Source: Deltaproteobacteria bacterium (lineage in GTDB: Bacteria; Desulfobacterota; DSM-4660; Desulfatiglandales; B25-G16). From it: a stretch of DNA of 33,770 nucleotides. The notes below the pieces were generated by a model that saw only the letters and a list, made by a program, of their open reading frames with translations, made no database searches and was not told where the DNA came from. Of the stretch, positions 9,035 to 16,627 are shown in pieces (within the stretch, counting starts at the first letter, position 1; the number at the start of each line of letters is the position of its first letter). The translations under genes and the position numbers were made by a program. The stretch spans positions 643,243 to 677,012 of the forward strand of contig CP070704.1 of NCBI GenBank assembly GCA_020349945.1, written 5' to 3'.

Positions 9035-9886
9035 CTATGAATCCTTATGCCTGATAAAATCCTTTATGTTTATAACCTTTGGTGTATCCTTCTTTCGTAG
9101 CTCTCCACTTCTGATCTTTTTGATCTTCTCCGTATATTCCCTCAATTCTGTATTAGTCTCCAAAATCTCCCCAATTTCACGCTCAAATTCCTTTAGGCAA
9201 CCCTCAAGTTCAAGGGTCTCAATAGAGAAGGCAAACAAAGAGGCAATGAGATTAATAATCCTGATTACCACCCTAAAATTCGTACCCGTAAGGTACAGTG
9301 GCGAGTGGCCCCAAAGCCCAACAACTGGGCAGCTTTCTTTTTCTGCCTTTTGCATAATAAGGGAATGGACCCCGGAGGGGCCTTCATATTCAGTCAGATG
9401 AATGTCCTTTTTGATAAAAATATCTCTCCACTCCTTGAAAGAATAAACTCCAGAGACGACGGCCTCCGTGTGAAGGACATCATCATGCACCCCCCCAACA
9501 CTGATGATAAGAGACACACCCCATTGTTTACATAACTGAAACAGGACCTGAACAAAGGCGGACCATCTATAGTCTGGCTCTTGCGCCTTTAAGAGGATAA
9601 AATCATTGTTCCCCTCCTTGTTAGACCAAAAATAAAAACGTATCTTTTTAAGACATATATCTTGGAGCCTTCCTTCCTTGATAGTGACAACTGGTCTGTT
9701 TTGAGTAAACTGGTAAAAACGGTCTTGATCTATTTCGGCCATTAATGTAGCCCCTTTTTTCTGAATAATGTACTCGATTGACTTTAGGGCGATATTACCG
9801 GCATTTGCCCAGCCCTCAAATCCAGCAATCAGTATTGGGCTACGGAATGGAGGCCTTTGATAAAGTCTAATAAAATCTTCAGCCAT
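9035..9886 (-). CDS. PAC2-family (proteasome-assembly-chaperone-like) protein
   Basis: 283 aa. The opening PILIAGFEGWANAGNIALKS, then VVTIKEGR, IISVGGVHDDVLHTE and the GPSGVHSLIM/VVGLWGHSPLY core match the PAC2 superfamily, named for a eukaryotic proteasome assembly chaperone and widespread in archaea and some bacteria. The last 60 residues (about 220-283) form a charged helical tail (ELEGCLKEFEREIGEIL onward) that may be a coiled coil. No catalytic function is established for bacterial members and no proteasome genes are in view. It lies between a DegT aminotransferase gene and purA, same strand, with 67- and 72-base gaps. The ribosome-binding site is weak. Confidence 0.8.
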   Translation of the reverse strand: MAEDFIRLYQRPPFRSPILIAGFEGWANAGNIALKSIEYIIQKKGATLMAEIDQDRFYQFTQNRPVVTIKEGRLQDICLKKIRFYFWSNKEGNNDFILLKAQEPDYRWSAFVQVLFQLCKQWGVSLIISVGGVHDDVLHTEAVVSGVYSFKEWRDIFIKKDIHLTEYEGPSGVHSLIMQKAEKESCPVVGLWGHSPLYLTGTNFRVVIRIINLIASLFAFSIETLELEGCLKEFEREIGEILETNTELREYTEKIKKIRSGELRKKDTPKVINIKDFIRHKDS

Positions 9887-9953
9887 GACCTAATATGCCT
9901 CAAATATCTCGTGTATGAATATGGCTTCAACCTACCATTCGACTTAATACCTC

Positions 9954-11102
9954 TTACCTCTTATAAAATGAACCTATTGTTTCTACGATATACTCAATCT
10001 GCTCACATCGTAACTCCGGATAAATCGGTAAGGCAATGGTCTTTGCTGCAGCCTCAATGGAGACAGGGCAATCCTCTGGATGATAACCCAAATATCGAAA
10101 GCACTCCTGAACATGAAGAGGGACTGGGTAATAGATCTCGCAACCTATCCCCTGATTGCTGAGATATCCCTTGAGCTCATCCCTGCCTTGATCAATCTTT
10201 ATTACAAATTGGTTATATATGTGTCTTCCTTCATTCTCAAAAGGGAGCTCAACCTCCTCTATACCCTTCCTGGCAAATAGTTCTCTATATAGGCGTGCAT
10301 TGCTTCTTCTTTTTTCAGTCCACTGCTCAAGGTACTTAAATTTTATCAGGAGAATAGCTGCCTGAAGGGCATCAAACCTAAAATTTCCACCGATCATCTT
10401 GTGGTAATATTTTGGATGAGCCCCATGCACCCTCATTATCTTAAGGCTTTGAAATGCTTCCTCATCATTTGTGGTAACCATGCCCCCGTCGCCAAAGGAA
10501 CCGAGGTTTTTCGAGGGGAAAAAAGAAAAACAGCCGTAGTTGCCCATAGAACCAGCTCTTTTCAAACATCCATCAAAAGACCTATATTCTGCTCCAATGG
10601 CCTGAGCTGCATCTTCTATAACCAGTATCCCTAAAGATTTTGCTATGGCTGTAATCTTGTCCATATTCGCACACTGCCCAAAAAGGTGAACAGGTAATAT
10701 CGCCTTTAGACGAGGCCTCTGCTTTGCGTGTAATGTGGAGATTCTTTTCTCTAATTTGTCTACATCAATATTATAGGTAAGATGGTCTATATCCACAAAA
10801 ATGGGAATAGCGCCTAATCTGGCAATTGAACCAGCGGTGGAAAAAAAGGTATAGGGGGAAGTAATCACCAAATCCCCCGGACCAATGCCAGCACTCATTA
10901 AGGATATGAGCAAGGCATCCGTGCCTGAGGAAACGCCTATTGCATACTTGACCTGGCTGTAAGCGGCTATTTTTCTCTCTAACTCTTCTACCTTTGGACC
11001 CAGGATAAACCTCTGCGATTGATATACCTCCAGAGTAGCTGCTATAATTTCTTCTTTAATGGCCTCATACTGGGCCTTTAAATCCAATAGAGGTATATCC
11101 AA
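9954..11102 (-). CDS. DegT/DnrJ/EryC1/StrS-family PLP-dependent sugar aminotransferase
   Basis: 382 aa, fold-type I aminotransferase that usually aminates nucleotide-linked keto-sugars for surface polysaccharide or antibiotic sugars. PLP ligands are visible: GVSSGTDALL (56-65), VIEDAAQAIGA with Asp164, and the Schiff-base lysine in SFFPSKNLGSFGDGGMV (Lys198). The start is TTG at 11102, with AAAGGGA about 6 bases upstream; there is no in-frame ATG near the N-terminus, and the protein begins with the typical IPLLDLKAQYEAI of the family. No sugar dehydratase or acyltransferase gene is adjacent, so the exact sugar is unknown. It follows yibQ with a 49-base gap. Confidence 0.92.
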   Translation of the reverse strand: MDIPLLDLKAQYEAIKEEIIAATLEVYQSQRFILGPKVEELERKIAAYSQVKYAIGVSSGTDALLISLMSAGIGPGDLVITSPYTFFSTAGSIARLGAIPIFVDIDHLTYNIDVDKLEKRISTLHAKQRPRLKAILPVHLFGQCANMDKITAIAKSLGILVIEDAAQAIGAEYRSFDGCLKRAGSMGNYGCFSFFPSKNLGSFGDGGMVTTNDEEAFQSLKIMRVHGAHPKYYHKMIGGNFRFDALQAAILLIKFKYLEQWTEKRRSNARLYRELFARKGIEEVELPFENEGRHIYNQFVIKIDQGRDELKGYLSNQGIGCEIYYPVPLHVQECFRYLGYHPEDCPVSIEAAAKTIALPIYPELRCEQIEYIVETIGSFYKR

Positions 11103-11151
11103 CGCTGATCCCTTTCTTTTTATATCACGTTAATTATAGCAGAGAATGATA

Positions 11152-12315
11152 TCAATTCACTAAGTTAGAGACCGGTACTACCTCGGCCTCATTATTGATG
11201 GTCGACTGGTATTTCTTTAAAAACATAAGGGTCTCTTCGTGAGGATGTCCAATGCCTATAGCCCGGCCCTTATGCCTTGCCAGACTAAGGAGCCTCTCTA
11301 CTTGGACTTTTAGGGCATCATCCGACAGATCATTATCCAAAAATATATCCCTGCAGGCTGTCCTAAGGGCCATTTCTTTTGCTGCCTCAAATGCCACACT
11401 GTTGCCACTCGTTCTGCTATCGATAAAGTAAAGGTCCCTTGTCTTCAACGCACCCAGCACGACCGCCATCTTCTCCTCATTCTCTGTAAATCTTGATCCC
11501 ATGTGATTATTAACACCAGCTACAAAAGGTACCTGACTCAAATCCCTGTTAAGTATCTCCAAAATCATTTCCTTATCCATCGATACCAGCAAGACCCCAT
11601 CCCCTGGATTAATAGCAGGATAATTAATGGGTTCCATGGGAAGATGGAGCATTGTTTCTCGCCCCTCCTTCCTAGCCTTACGTGCAATTGATCTGGCACT
11701 AGGGGCAAAGGGCAAAACAGAAAAGGTAAGGGGTAAATCAAATTCAATAAAGGCCTTTGCAAGAGAACTGTCATAGCCTAAGTCATCTATTATAATACCG
11801 ATCTTGGGATATGTTAAACGATGAGGATGCTCACACGTGTCCAATATAATTCTTAGTTTGTGAGTATAGAAATCTCTATAATATATATTGTAGATTATTT
11901 CATTACCTGATTTTTTGTCGGTCTTGATTTGTACGGGTATCCCGAGACTGGAAATCCTGTTTCTAATCTCCCTGCCTATCTGAAAAATGGAATGAGGCTG
12001 TGGAATCCTGGCTTCTATACTGTTAAAATCCCAGTTATAGCCGCCTTTATGTCTTGGAAGTACGGATAGAAAAATTATCTTCTCCTGGGGTACCCCTATC
12101 TCATAGAATCCATCGGAAATGGCCTTATCTATGAGGCAAATATATCCACTTAATTGCCTTGACCGGGCATATATCTCCTCAAATGGGAAGGGGGGGCCAC
12201 CTCTATCTAACCCTGACAGATAGCTTATCAATACAATACACATTATGGCCGTTAATCCAAGGCCAACAAGCGTGAGGCTAACCCCCTTCTTTCTCCTATT
12301 TTTCGATCTCACCAT
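11152..12315 (-). CDS. yibQ: Divergent polysaccharide deacetylase (YibQ/DUF610 family)
   Basis: 387 aa. Basic N-terminus, then one membrane anchor (about 13-34, VSLTLVGLGLTAIMCIVLI), a poorly conserved periplasmic region, and the divergent deacetylase domain from about 170. That domain shows GIIIDDLGY (173-181), LPLTFSVLPF, ETMLHLPMEP, GVNNHMGSRFT and YFIDSRTS, as in YibQ proteins. The role is unproven; members often sit beside envC, as in E. coli, which suggests peptidoglycan or division-linked work in the periplasm. Here it closes the ftsE-ftsX-envC-ctpA-yibQ series, 17 bases after ctpA, with a small hairpin spanning that junction. The ribosome-binding site before the ATG is weak. Confidence 0.88.
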   Translation of the reverse strand: MVRSKNRRKKGVSLTLVGLGLTAIMCIVLISYLSGLDRGGPPFPFEEIYARSRQLSGYICLIDKAISDGFYEIGVPQEKIIFLSVLPRHKGGYNWDFNSIEARIPQPHSIFQIGREIRNRISSLGIPVQIKTDKKSGNEIIYNIYYRDFYTHKLRIILDTCEHPHRLTYPKIGIIIDDLGYDSSLAKAFIEFDLPLTFSVLPFAPSARSIARKARKEGRETMLHLPMEPINYPAINPGDGVLLVSMDKEMILEILNRDLSQVPFVAGVNNHMGSRFTENEEKMAVVLGALKTRDLYFIDSRTSGNSVAFEAAKEMALRTACRDIFLDNDLSDDALKVQVERLLSLARHKGRAIGIGHPHEETLMFLKKYQSTINNEAEVVPVSNLVN

Positions 12316-12319
12316 GTAA

Positions 12320-12334
12320 GACTATCTCATAGTC
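12320..12334 (-). promoter_or_regulatory. Small hairpin at the ctpA-yibQ junction
   Basis: GACTAT-CTC-ATAGTC is a perfect 6-bp stem with a 3-base loop. It includes part of the ctpA stop and places the only Shine-Dalgarno-like bases (GAG on the minus strand) in the loop, about 11 bases before the yibQ ATG. It may tie yibQ translation to ribosomes finishing ctpA. It is short enough to be chance. Confidence 0.3.
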
Positions 12335-13658
12335 AATCTTGGCTCTGTTGGTCCTCTATTTTAGAGAGAATGCTCCAGGATTGAAGTATCTCTATCGCCC
12401 TGCTTAACTGATTATCATTAGCAATTCGCTCTTGGACGTCTGGGGAGATCCCCTTCTCTTCCTCCTTGTCTAGCCCTGGAATCCTTTCATTAATATGGCC
12501 CTCCAGATCCTTTTCTCGTAGGACATGGGGCTCTTGTTCAGCAGGTTTTTCCTTTGGTGGTATGAAGGCAACCTTTACATCTGGTTCAATACCGCTTGCC
12601 TGTATTGATCTTCCGCTTGGAGTAAAATACAGTGCAGTTGTAAGGCGCAAGCCCGAGCCATCTGAAAGGGGGAAAAGGGTCTGTACAGACCCCTTTCCAA
12701 AGGTTGCAGTGCCTAAGATAAGGGCCTTTTTATTGTCCTGTAAAGCCCCGGCCACTATTTCTGCTGCGCTAGCGCTCCCCTCATTAACCAAGGCAACCAT
12801 AGGATACCTTCGCGACTTCTTATTCTTATGGGCAATACTTCTTTCTTCCTTTTTATCACGGCCCTTGATTGAAACAATCAACCCTGAATCAAGGAATTCG
12901 TCGGCAACCTCTACCGCTTGAGACAGTAGTCCTCCAGGGTTGTTTCTCAAATCCAGAATAAGCCCCTTCAGCCTCTTTTTCTTCTCCAACTCTTCTAACT
13001 CCTTAGAAAGTTCCTGACCCGTATCACTTTGGAAGTTAGATATCCTGATATAGCCTATATCGAAGGGAAGGACGGATGAGCGAACGCTTTTTATAGGTAT
13101 CACATCCCTGGTAATCACGAAATCAACTGGTTTTTCTAAACCTTCCCTCCGAATGCTAAGCTTAACCTTACTCCCCTTAGGCCCCCGAATAAATCTCACT
13201 GCCTCCATGATGGATGAGTCTTTAGTTGACTTGCCATCTATCATGATGATCTGGTCTCCTGCCTTGATTCCAGCCTTAAACGCAGGTGTCCCTTCAATAG
13301 GAGACACTACTGTGAGGACACTGTCTCTTATGGTTAGCTCAATCCCTACCCCAGTAAAGCTTCCTTTTGTCTCTATCATCAATTCCTTGTATTCTTCTGG
13401 GCTCATAAAAAAGGAGTGAGGATCCAGGGTTCCAACCAGTCCCTTTATTGCCCCGTTTATAAGATCTTTTGAATCTGTTTCTTCAACATAGCTTTTTTCA
13501 ATCTTCCGTAAAACTTCACTAAACACCTCGATATTCTTATACACCTCCTCTGTGCTGGCCGATACATCTCGATAAGTACCGCCGATCAAAGGCAAAAATA
13601 TCACGCAGATGAAGACAATCGCCTCACAAAAAAGATGATTTCGCCTTGTTTTTAACAT
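12333..13658 (-). CDS. ctpA: Carboxy-terminal processing protease, S41 family
   Basis: Periplasmic serine protease, about 441 aa. N-terminal signal/anchor (about 12-29), an S41 N-terminal helical part, a PDZ domain (about 95-180, GVGIELTIRDSVLTVVSPIEGTP-like core), then the protease core with LILDLRNNPGGLL, NEGSASAAEIVAGAL (nucleophile Ser about 297) and the base lysine in TFGKGSVQT (about 322). The C-terminal 80 residues are charged and possibly regulatory. ATG at 13658 is chosen over an adjoining GTG at 13661 because GGGAG then sits 7 bases upstream. CtpA proteases often trim envelope or peptidoglycan-hydrolase proteins; its place between envC and yibQ fits control of cell-wall hydrolysis, which is inference. 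Confidence 0.95.
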   Translation of the reverse strand: MLKTRRNHLFCEAIVFICVIFLPLIGGTYRDVSASTEEVYKNIEVFSEVLRKIEKSYVEETDSKDLINGAIKGLVGTLDPHSFFMSPEEYKELMIETKGSFTGVGIELTIRDSVLTVVSPIEGTPAFKAGIKAGDQIIMIDGKSTKDSSIMEAVRFIRGPKGSKVKLSIRREGLEKPVDFVITRDVIPIKSVRSSVLPFDIGYIRISNFQSDTGQELSKELEELEKKKRLKGLILDLRNNPGGLLSQAVEVADEFLDSGLIVSIKGRDKKEERSIAHKNKKSRRYPMVALVNEGSASAAEIVAGALQDNKKALILGTATFGKGSVQTLFPLSDGSGLRLTTALYFTPSGRSIQASGIEPDVKVAFIPPKEKPAEQEPHVLREKDLEGHINERIPGLDKEEEKGISPDVQERIANDNQLSRAIEILQSWSILSKIEDQQSQD

Positions 13659-13716
13659 CACCTTTCTCCCTTTCTATTAAAATGTTCCCCTTTGGCCTCT
13701 ACTTTTATATCCTACC

Positions 13717-14883
13717 TTATTCTAACCACCTCTTGGGGTCCAAATAATCCCGTCCTTTCCTTATCTCAAAATATACCCCTGCTGGCCCAACATGCCAGCT
13801 AGAATCCCCCACCAGACCCACTACTTCTCCACCTGAGACCATCTCTCCTTTTTCCTTTATTCTCTCCTCAAGGTGTGCATAGACCGTAAAATACCGGGAT
13901 CCATGGTTAATTATTATCAACTGCCCATATCCCTTAAACCATCCGGAATAATCTACCCTGCCGGGGAAAACTGATCTAATCGCTTCCCCTGGAGAACCCT
14001 TAATATATATACCTTTTCTGTGCACAAATGGATTGGATCCAAATCTCTCGACACCGCCAATTATTTCCCCATTGAGCGGTAGAGGTAATTTCCCTCTCAT
14101 TTCAGCAAACCCTCCTGGCAAGGGGCCTCCCTTTTCTTCCATCTCTAAATCCATCATGGTCTGATTAACGGCCTGGGTAGCGTCTTTTAGTTCCTTAACC
14201 GCTTTTGCATAAAATTCCTTCTCCCTGTGTACCCTCATTAACAAGAAAACTCCCTTCTCAATGCATTTTTCAAGCTCGGCCATCCTTCTAGCCTCGGCCT
14301 TCTTTAAGGCCTCAATCTTGGCCATATTTTCCTTGAGCATAGCTAACTCATTCTCAACCTGACTCCTCTGCCTGCCCAGCATGTCTAGAACCTGTCTATC
14401 TTGATCCATAATGGCCTTTATATATTTCAGTATCTTTTGAAATTCCTGCACAGTAGCAGAGGTAGCAAGGAGCCTCGCATATCCGGGCCTTCCAAACTTA
14501 TAAAAGGCTGCCAAACGCTTTTTTAAACATTCCTTGACAGCAATGGAAGATTGGTTGAGTTGCAGAATCCTCCTCTGGCCACCCTGGATCTCTCCTGAAA
14601 TCCCCTGTATCTGGTTTGACAACCCCCTTAATGACTCCCTATTGATGGCCGCAGCTTTTTCTAACCTCTCTATCTCTCCCAAGATGTCCTTCTGCTTGAT
14701 ATCGACATTTAGCAGTTCACTCTGCTGCTCAGAGAGGTACTTTTCCGTCTGTTGAATCTGAGAGCGAGTAACTTCGATAGAAGATCTCTGCTCTGCACCT
14801 GAGAGATCTGTAAAGACAAGGTTAAAAATAACGAGGAATAGTGCGGGAGAAAATGGTAGAAAGACTTTGATTTTCGGTTTCAT
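13717..14883 (-). CDS. envC: EnvC-like murein hydrolase activator, degenerate LytM/M23 domain
   Basis: 388 aa. Signal peptide (about 8-30, ending near LSGAEQ), a long coiled coil (about 33-240), then a LytM/M23 domain (about 275-388). The fold is recognisable (GYGQLIIINHG, FTVYAHLEERI, GEVVGLVGDSS) but the zinc ligands are missing: the active-site G-x-D-x region reads GIYIKG and the usual GPHLHFE reads GPAGVYFE. EnvC of E. coli is degenerate in the same way and acts as an amidase activator. The ATG overlaps the ftsX stop by 4 bases (ATGA). FtsEX recruits EnvC through its coiled coil in E. coli, and the gene order here supports the same partnership. No amidase gene is in the window. Confidence 0.9.
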   Translation of the reverse strand: MKPKIKVFLPFSPALFLVIFNLVFTDLSGAEQRSSIEVTRSQIQQTEKYLSEQQSELLNVDIKQKDILGEIERLEKAAAINRESLRGLSNQIQGISGEIQGGQRRILQLNQSSIAVKECLKKRLAAFYKFGRPGYARLLATSATVQEFQKILKYIKAIMDQDRQVLDMLGRQRSQVENELAMLKENMAKIEALKKAEARRMAELEKCIEKGVFLLMRVHREKEFYAKAVKELKDATQAVNQTMMDLEMEEKGGPLPGGFAEMRGKLPLPLNGEIIGGVERFGSNPFVHRKGIYIKGSPGEAIRSVFPGRVDYSGWFKGYGQLIIINHGSRYFTVYAHLEERIKEKGEMVSGGEVVGLVGDSSWHVGPAGVYFEIRKGRDYLDPKRWLE

Positions 14884-15773
14884 ATTCTAAAAAAGCGACC
14901 CAAGGATATAGTGCTTCCAATAAAACCAATAATAATACTCATAAGCAACAGAAAAAGTATAAAGTGAGTTGGAAGAAAGATGATATCAAGAGAGGCAAAT
15001 CCAATCCTCAGGTCCACCCTGCTCATGACTACTATATAAGCTAAGAAGAGCATGAGGAGGGCAACTGAGCCACCAAGAAACCCCTGAATTGATCCCTCAA
15101 TCAGAAAGGGGATCTTTACAAAGCGATTAGTTGCGCCTACCAGCTTAAGTATTTCGATCTCATCCTTCCTGGAATAGATAGTCAGTTTTATGGTGTTGAT
15201 GATGATAAAAAGGGCTGCCAAAAAAAGCAATCCCCCAACAACTATACCTACAATCTTTATTGCCTCCATGAAGGCCTCAAATCTTTTTATCCATTCCTGA
15301 CTGTATTGTACCTCATCAACTATATCGATCCCCTCCAACCTTCTTTTCAGTTGATAGGGGGTAGAATCTCCGCTCTTATCTCTCGAAAGGACGATCTCAA
15401 GGGAGGCCGGTAGAGGATTTTCCCTTAAACCATCAAGGAGTCCAGCCTTGTCCCCCAACTGCCTCCTCAGGCTTTCCATAGCATCATCCTTGGAAATAAA
15501 CCCTTTGATAGTCACCCCAGGAAAGCCGAGTAGCTCTTTTTTAATGTCTTCAAGCACGATCCGCTCTGGCTCCGCTTTGAAATAGATAGACATGGTCAGC
15601 AATTTTCCCCGTTCCTCTGTCCAATAATTTAGATTTAGGAAAATAAGGACAAAAGCATCAAAGATAAGGAATGCTATGGCCATTGTGCCCACACCTATCA
15701 AATGAACTAATCGATTGTTAAAAATATTTGCCATAGCCTGTCTGGCAAAATAACGAAGGAATGTAATGCTCAT
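14880..15773 (-). CDS. ftsX: Cell division protein FtsX
   Basis: 297 aa, four membrane helices: one near 25-50, then a periplasmic domain (about 55-165), then three from about 170 onward (IVGIVVGGLLFLAALFIII, SIQGFLGGSVALLMLFLAY, LFLLLMSIIIGFIGS). The cytoplasmic YSRKDEIEILKLVGATNRFV segment is the FtsX/MacB-type coupling motif. FtsX is the membrane part of the FtsEX complex and passes ATP-driven conformational change to a periplasmic hydrolase or activator, here very likely the EnvC-like protein encoded next. Its ATG directly follows the ftsE stop (TAAATG), with AGGA inside ftsE as ribosome-binding site. Confidence 0.96.
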   Translation of the reverse strand: MSITFLRYFARQAMANIFNNRLVHLIGVGTMAIAFLIFDAFVLIFLNLNYWTEERGKLLTMSIYFKAEPERIVLEDIKKELLGFPGVTIKGFISKDDAMESLRRQLGDKAGLLDGLRENPLPASLEIVLSRDKSGDSTPYQLKRRLEGIDIVDEVQYSQEWIKRFEAFMEAIKIVGIVVGGLLFLAALFIIINTIKLTIYSRKDEIEILKLVGATNRFVKIPFLIEGSIQGFLGGSVALLMLFLAYIVVMSRVDLRIGFASLDIIFLPTHFILFLLLMSIIIGFIGSTISLGRFFRI

Positions 15774-16424
15774 TTATACTATCCTGCCCTTACTAAGGGT
15801 AACTATCCTTCTCCTTGTATCCCTCAGTAACTCCTGACTATGTGTGGCCACGATTACAGTTGTACCCCTGATATGTATCTGTCTTAAAAGGGCCATTATC
15901 TCCATGGTTAAATCAGGGTCAAGGTTTCCAGTGGGTTCGTCAGCTAAGAGAATCAAGGGATTATTGATTATTGCCCGGGCAACTGCAACCCTCTGCTGTT
16001 CACCACCTGAAAGCTGAGGAGGATAGTAACCTTCCTTGTTTGCTAAGCCCAGATATCTGAGCGTCTGATGAACCTTTTTGCGTATCATAGAGAACGGAAG
16101 ACCTGCTATTTCCAGGGCCAGGGCTACATTTTCAAACACATTTCGCCTTGGAAGCAACTTGAAATCCTGAAACACTACTCCTACTCGTCGGCGCAAAAAT
16201 GCAAGCTCCCTGTCCTTGATCCTATTGAGATTCCTTCCATTGACCAGTGCTTGCCCGCTGGTTACCTTTTCTGCACAGAAAATTATCTTTAACAGGGTAG
16301 TTTTTCCCGCACCGCTAGGTCCTGTGATGAAAACAAACTCTCCCTTCTTTACTGTCAAGCTTACATCTATGAGGGCTGGATTTTTTGATCCAAACGATTT
16401 ATAAACGTGGAAGAGTTGGATCAT
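15774..16424 (-). CDS. ftsE: Cell division ATP-binding protein FtsE
   Basis: 216 aa ABC ATPase of the FtsEX complex at the division septum. It begins MIQLFHVYKSFG as is typical of FtsE. Walker A is GPSGAGKTT (35-43, Lys41), the Q-loop is in VVFQDFKLL, the ABC signature is LSGGEQQRVAVARA, Walker B is ILLADEPTGNLD and the switch His is in VIVATHS. It lies 203 bases downstream of rny. There is no Shine-Dalgarno sequence next to the ATG, but the leader carries a hairpin with AAAGGAG in its loop. Transcribed with ftsX, envC, ctpA and yibQ. Confidence 0.96.
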   Translation of the reverse strand: MIQLFHVYKSFGSKNPALIDVSLTVKKGEFVFITGPSGAGKTTLLKIIFCAEKVTSGQALVNGRNLNRIKDRELAFLRRRVGVVFQDFKLLPRRNVFENVALALEIAGLPFSMIRKKVHQTLRYLGLANKEGYYPPQLSGGEQQRVAVARAIINNPLILLADEPTGNLDPDLTMEIMALLRQIHIRGTTVIVATHSQELLRDTRRRIVTLSKGRIV

Positions 16425-16465
16425 TTTACAAGACGATATTATTGATTAGGTAATGTCAGTAATCC

Positions 16466-16497
16466 CTTGTTCCGCTCGACTCCTTTCAGCGGACAAG
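16466..16497 (-). promoter_or_regulatory. Hairpin in the ftsE leader presenting a Shine-Dalgarno-like loop
   Basis: Ten base pairs (CTTGT/CCGCT against AGCGG/ACAAG) with one bulged base close an 11-base loop that on the minus strand contains GAAAGGAG. No start codon follows closely; the ftsE ATG is about 55 bases downstream and lacks its own site. It could be a ribosome standby site or simply an mRNA structure. Confidence 0.35.
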
Positions 16498-16515
16498 TGA
16501 CCATAGTCGGCGGAT

Positions 16516-16529
16516 ATTATAAAATTATA
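16516..16529 (-). promoter_or_regulatory. Tandem TATAAT hexamers, possible ftsE promoter
   Basis: Two consensus -10 hexamers on the minus strand (16516-16521 and 16524-16529) lie about 95-105 bases upstream of the ftsE start. No good -35 is found at 16-18 bases, so this is only a candidate. Confidence 0.25.
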
Positions 16530-16558
16530 AGGTTACTGGCTTATTGTTGAGAATAAGC

Positions 16559-16587
16559 AAAAAAGATCTCAAGATACTATTGATCTT
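16559..16587 (-). terminator. Candidate intrinsic terminator of rny
   Basis: On the minus strand AAGATC and GATCTT pair (6 bp) around a 13-base loop, followed by a run of six T, 41 bases after the rny stop. The stem is AT-rich, so it is weak, but placement before the ftsE leader is right. Confidence 0.4.
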
Positions 16588-16627
16588 AATTATTAGGATT
16601 CAAGCATAAGCGGGCTGGGCTTCTTGG

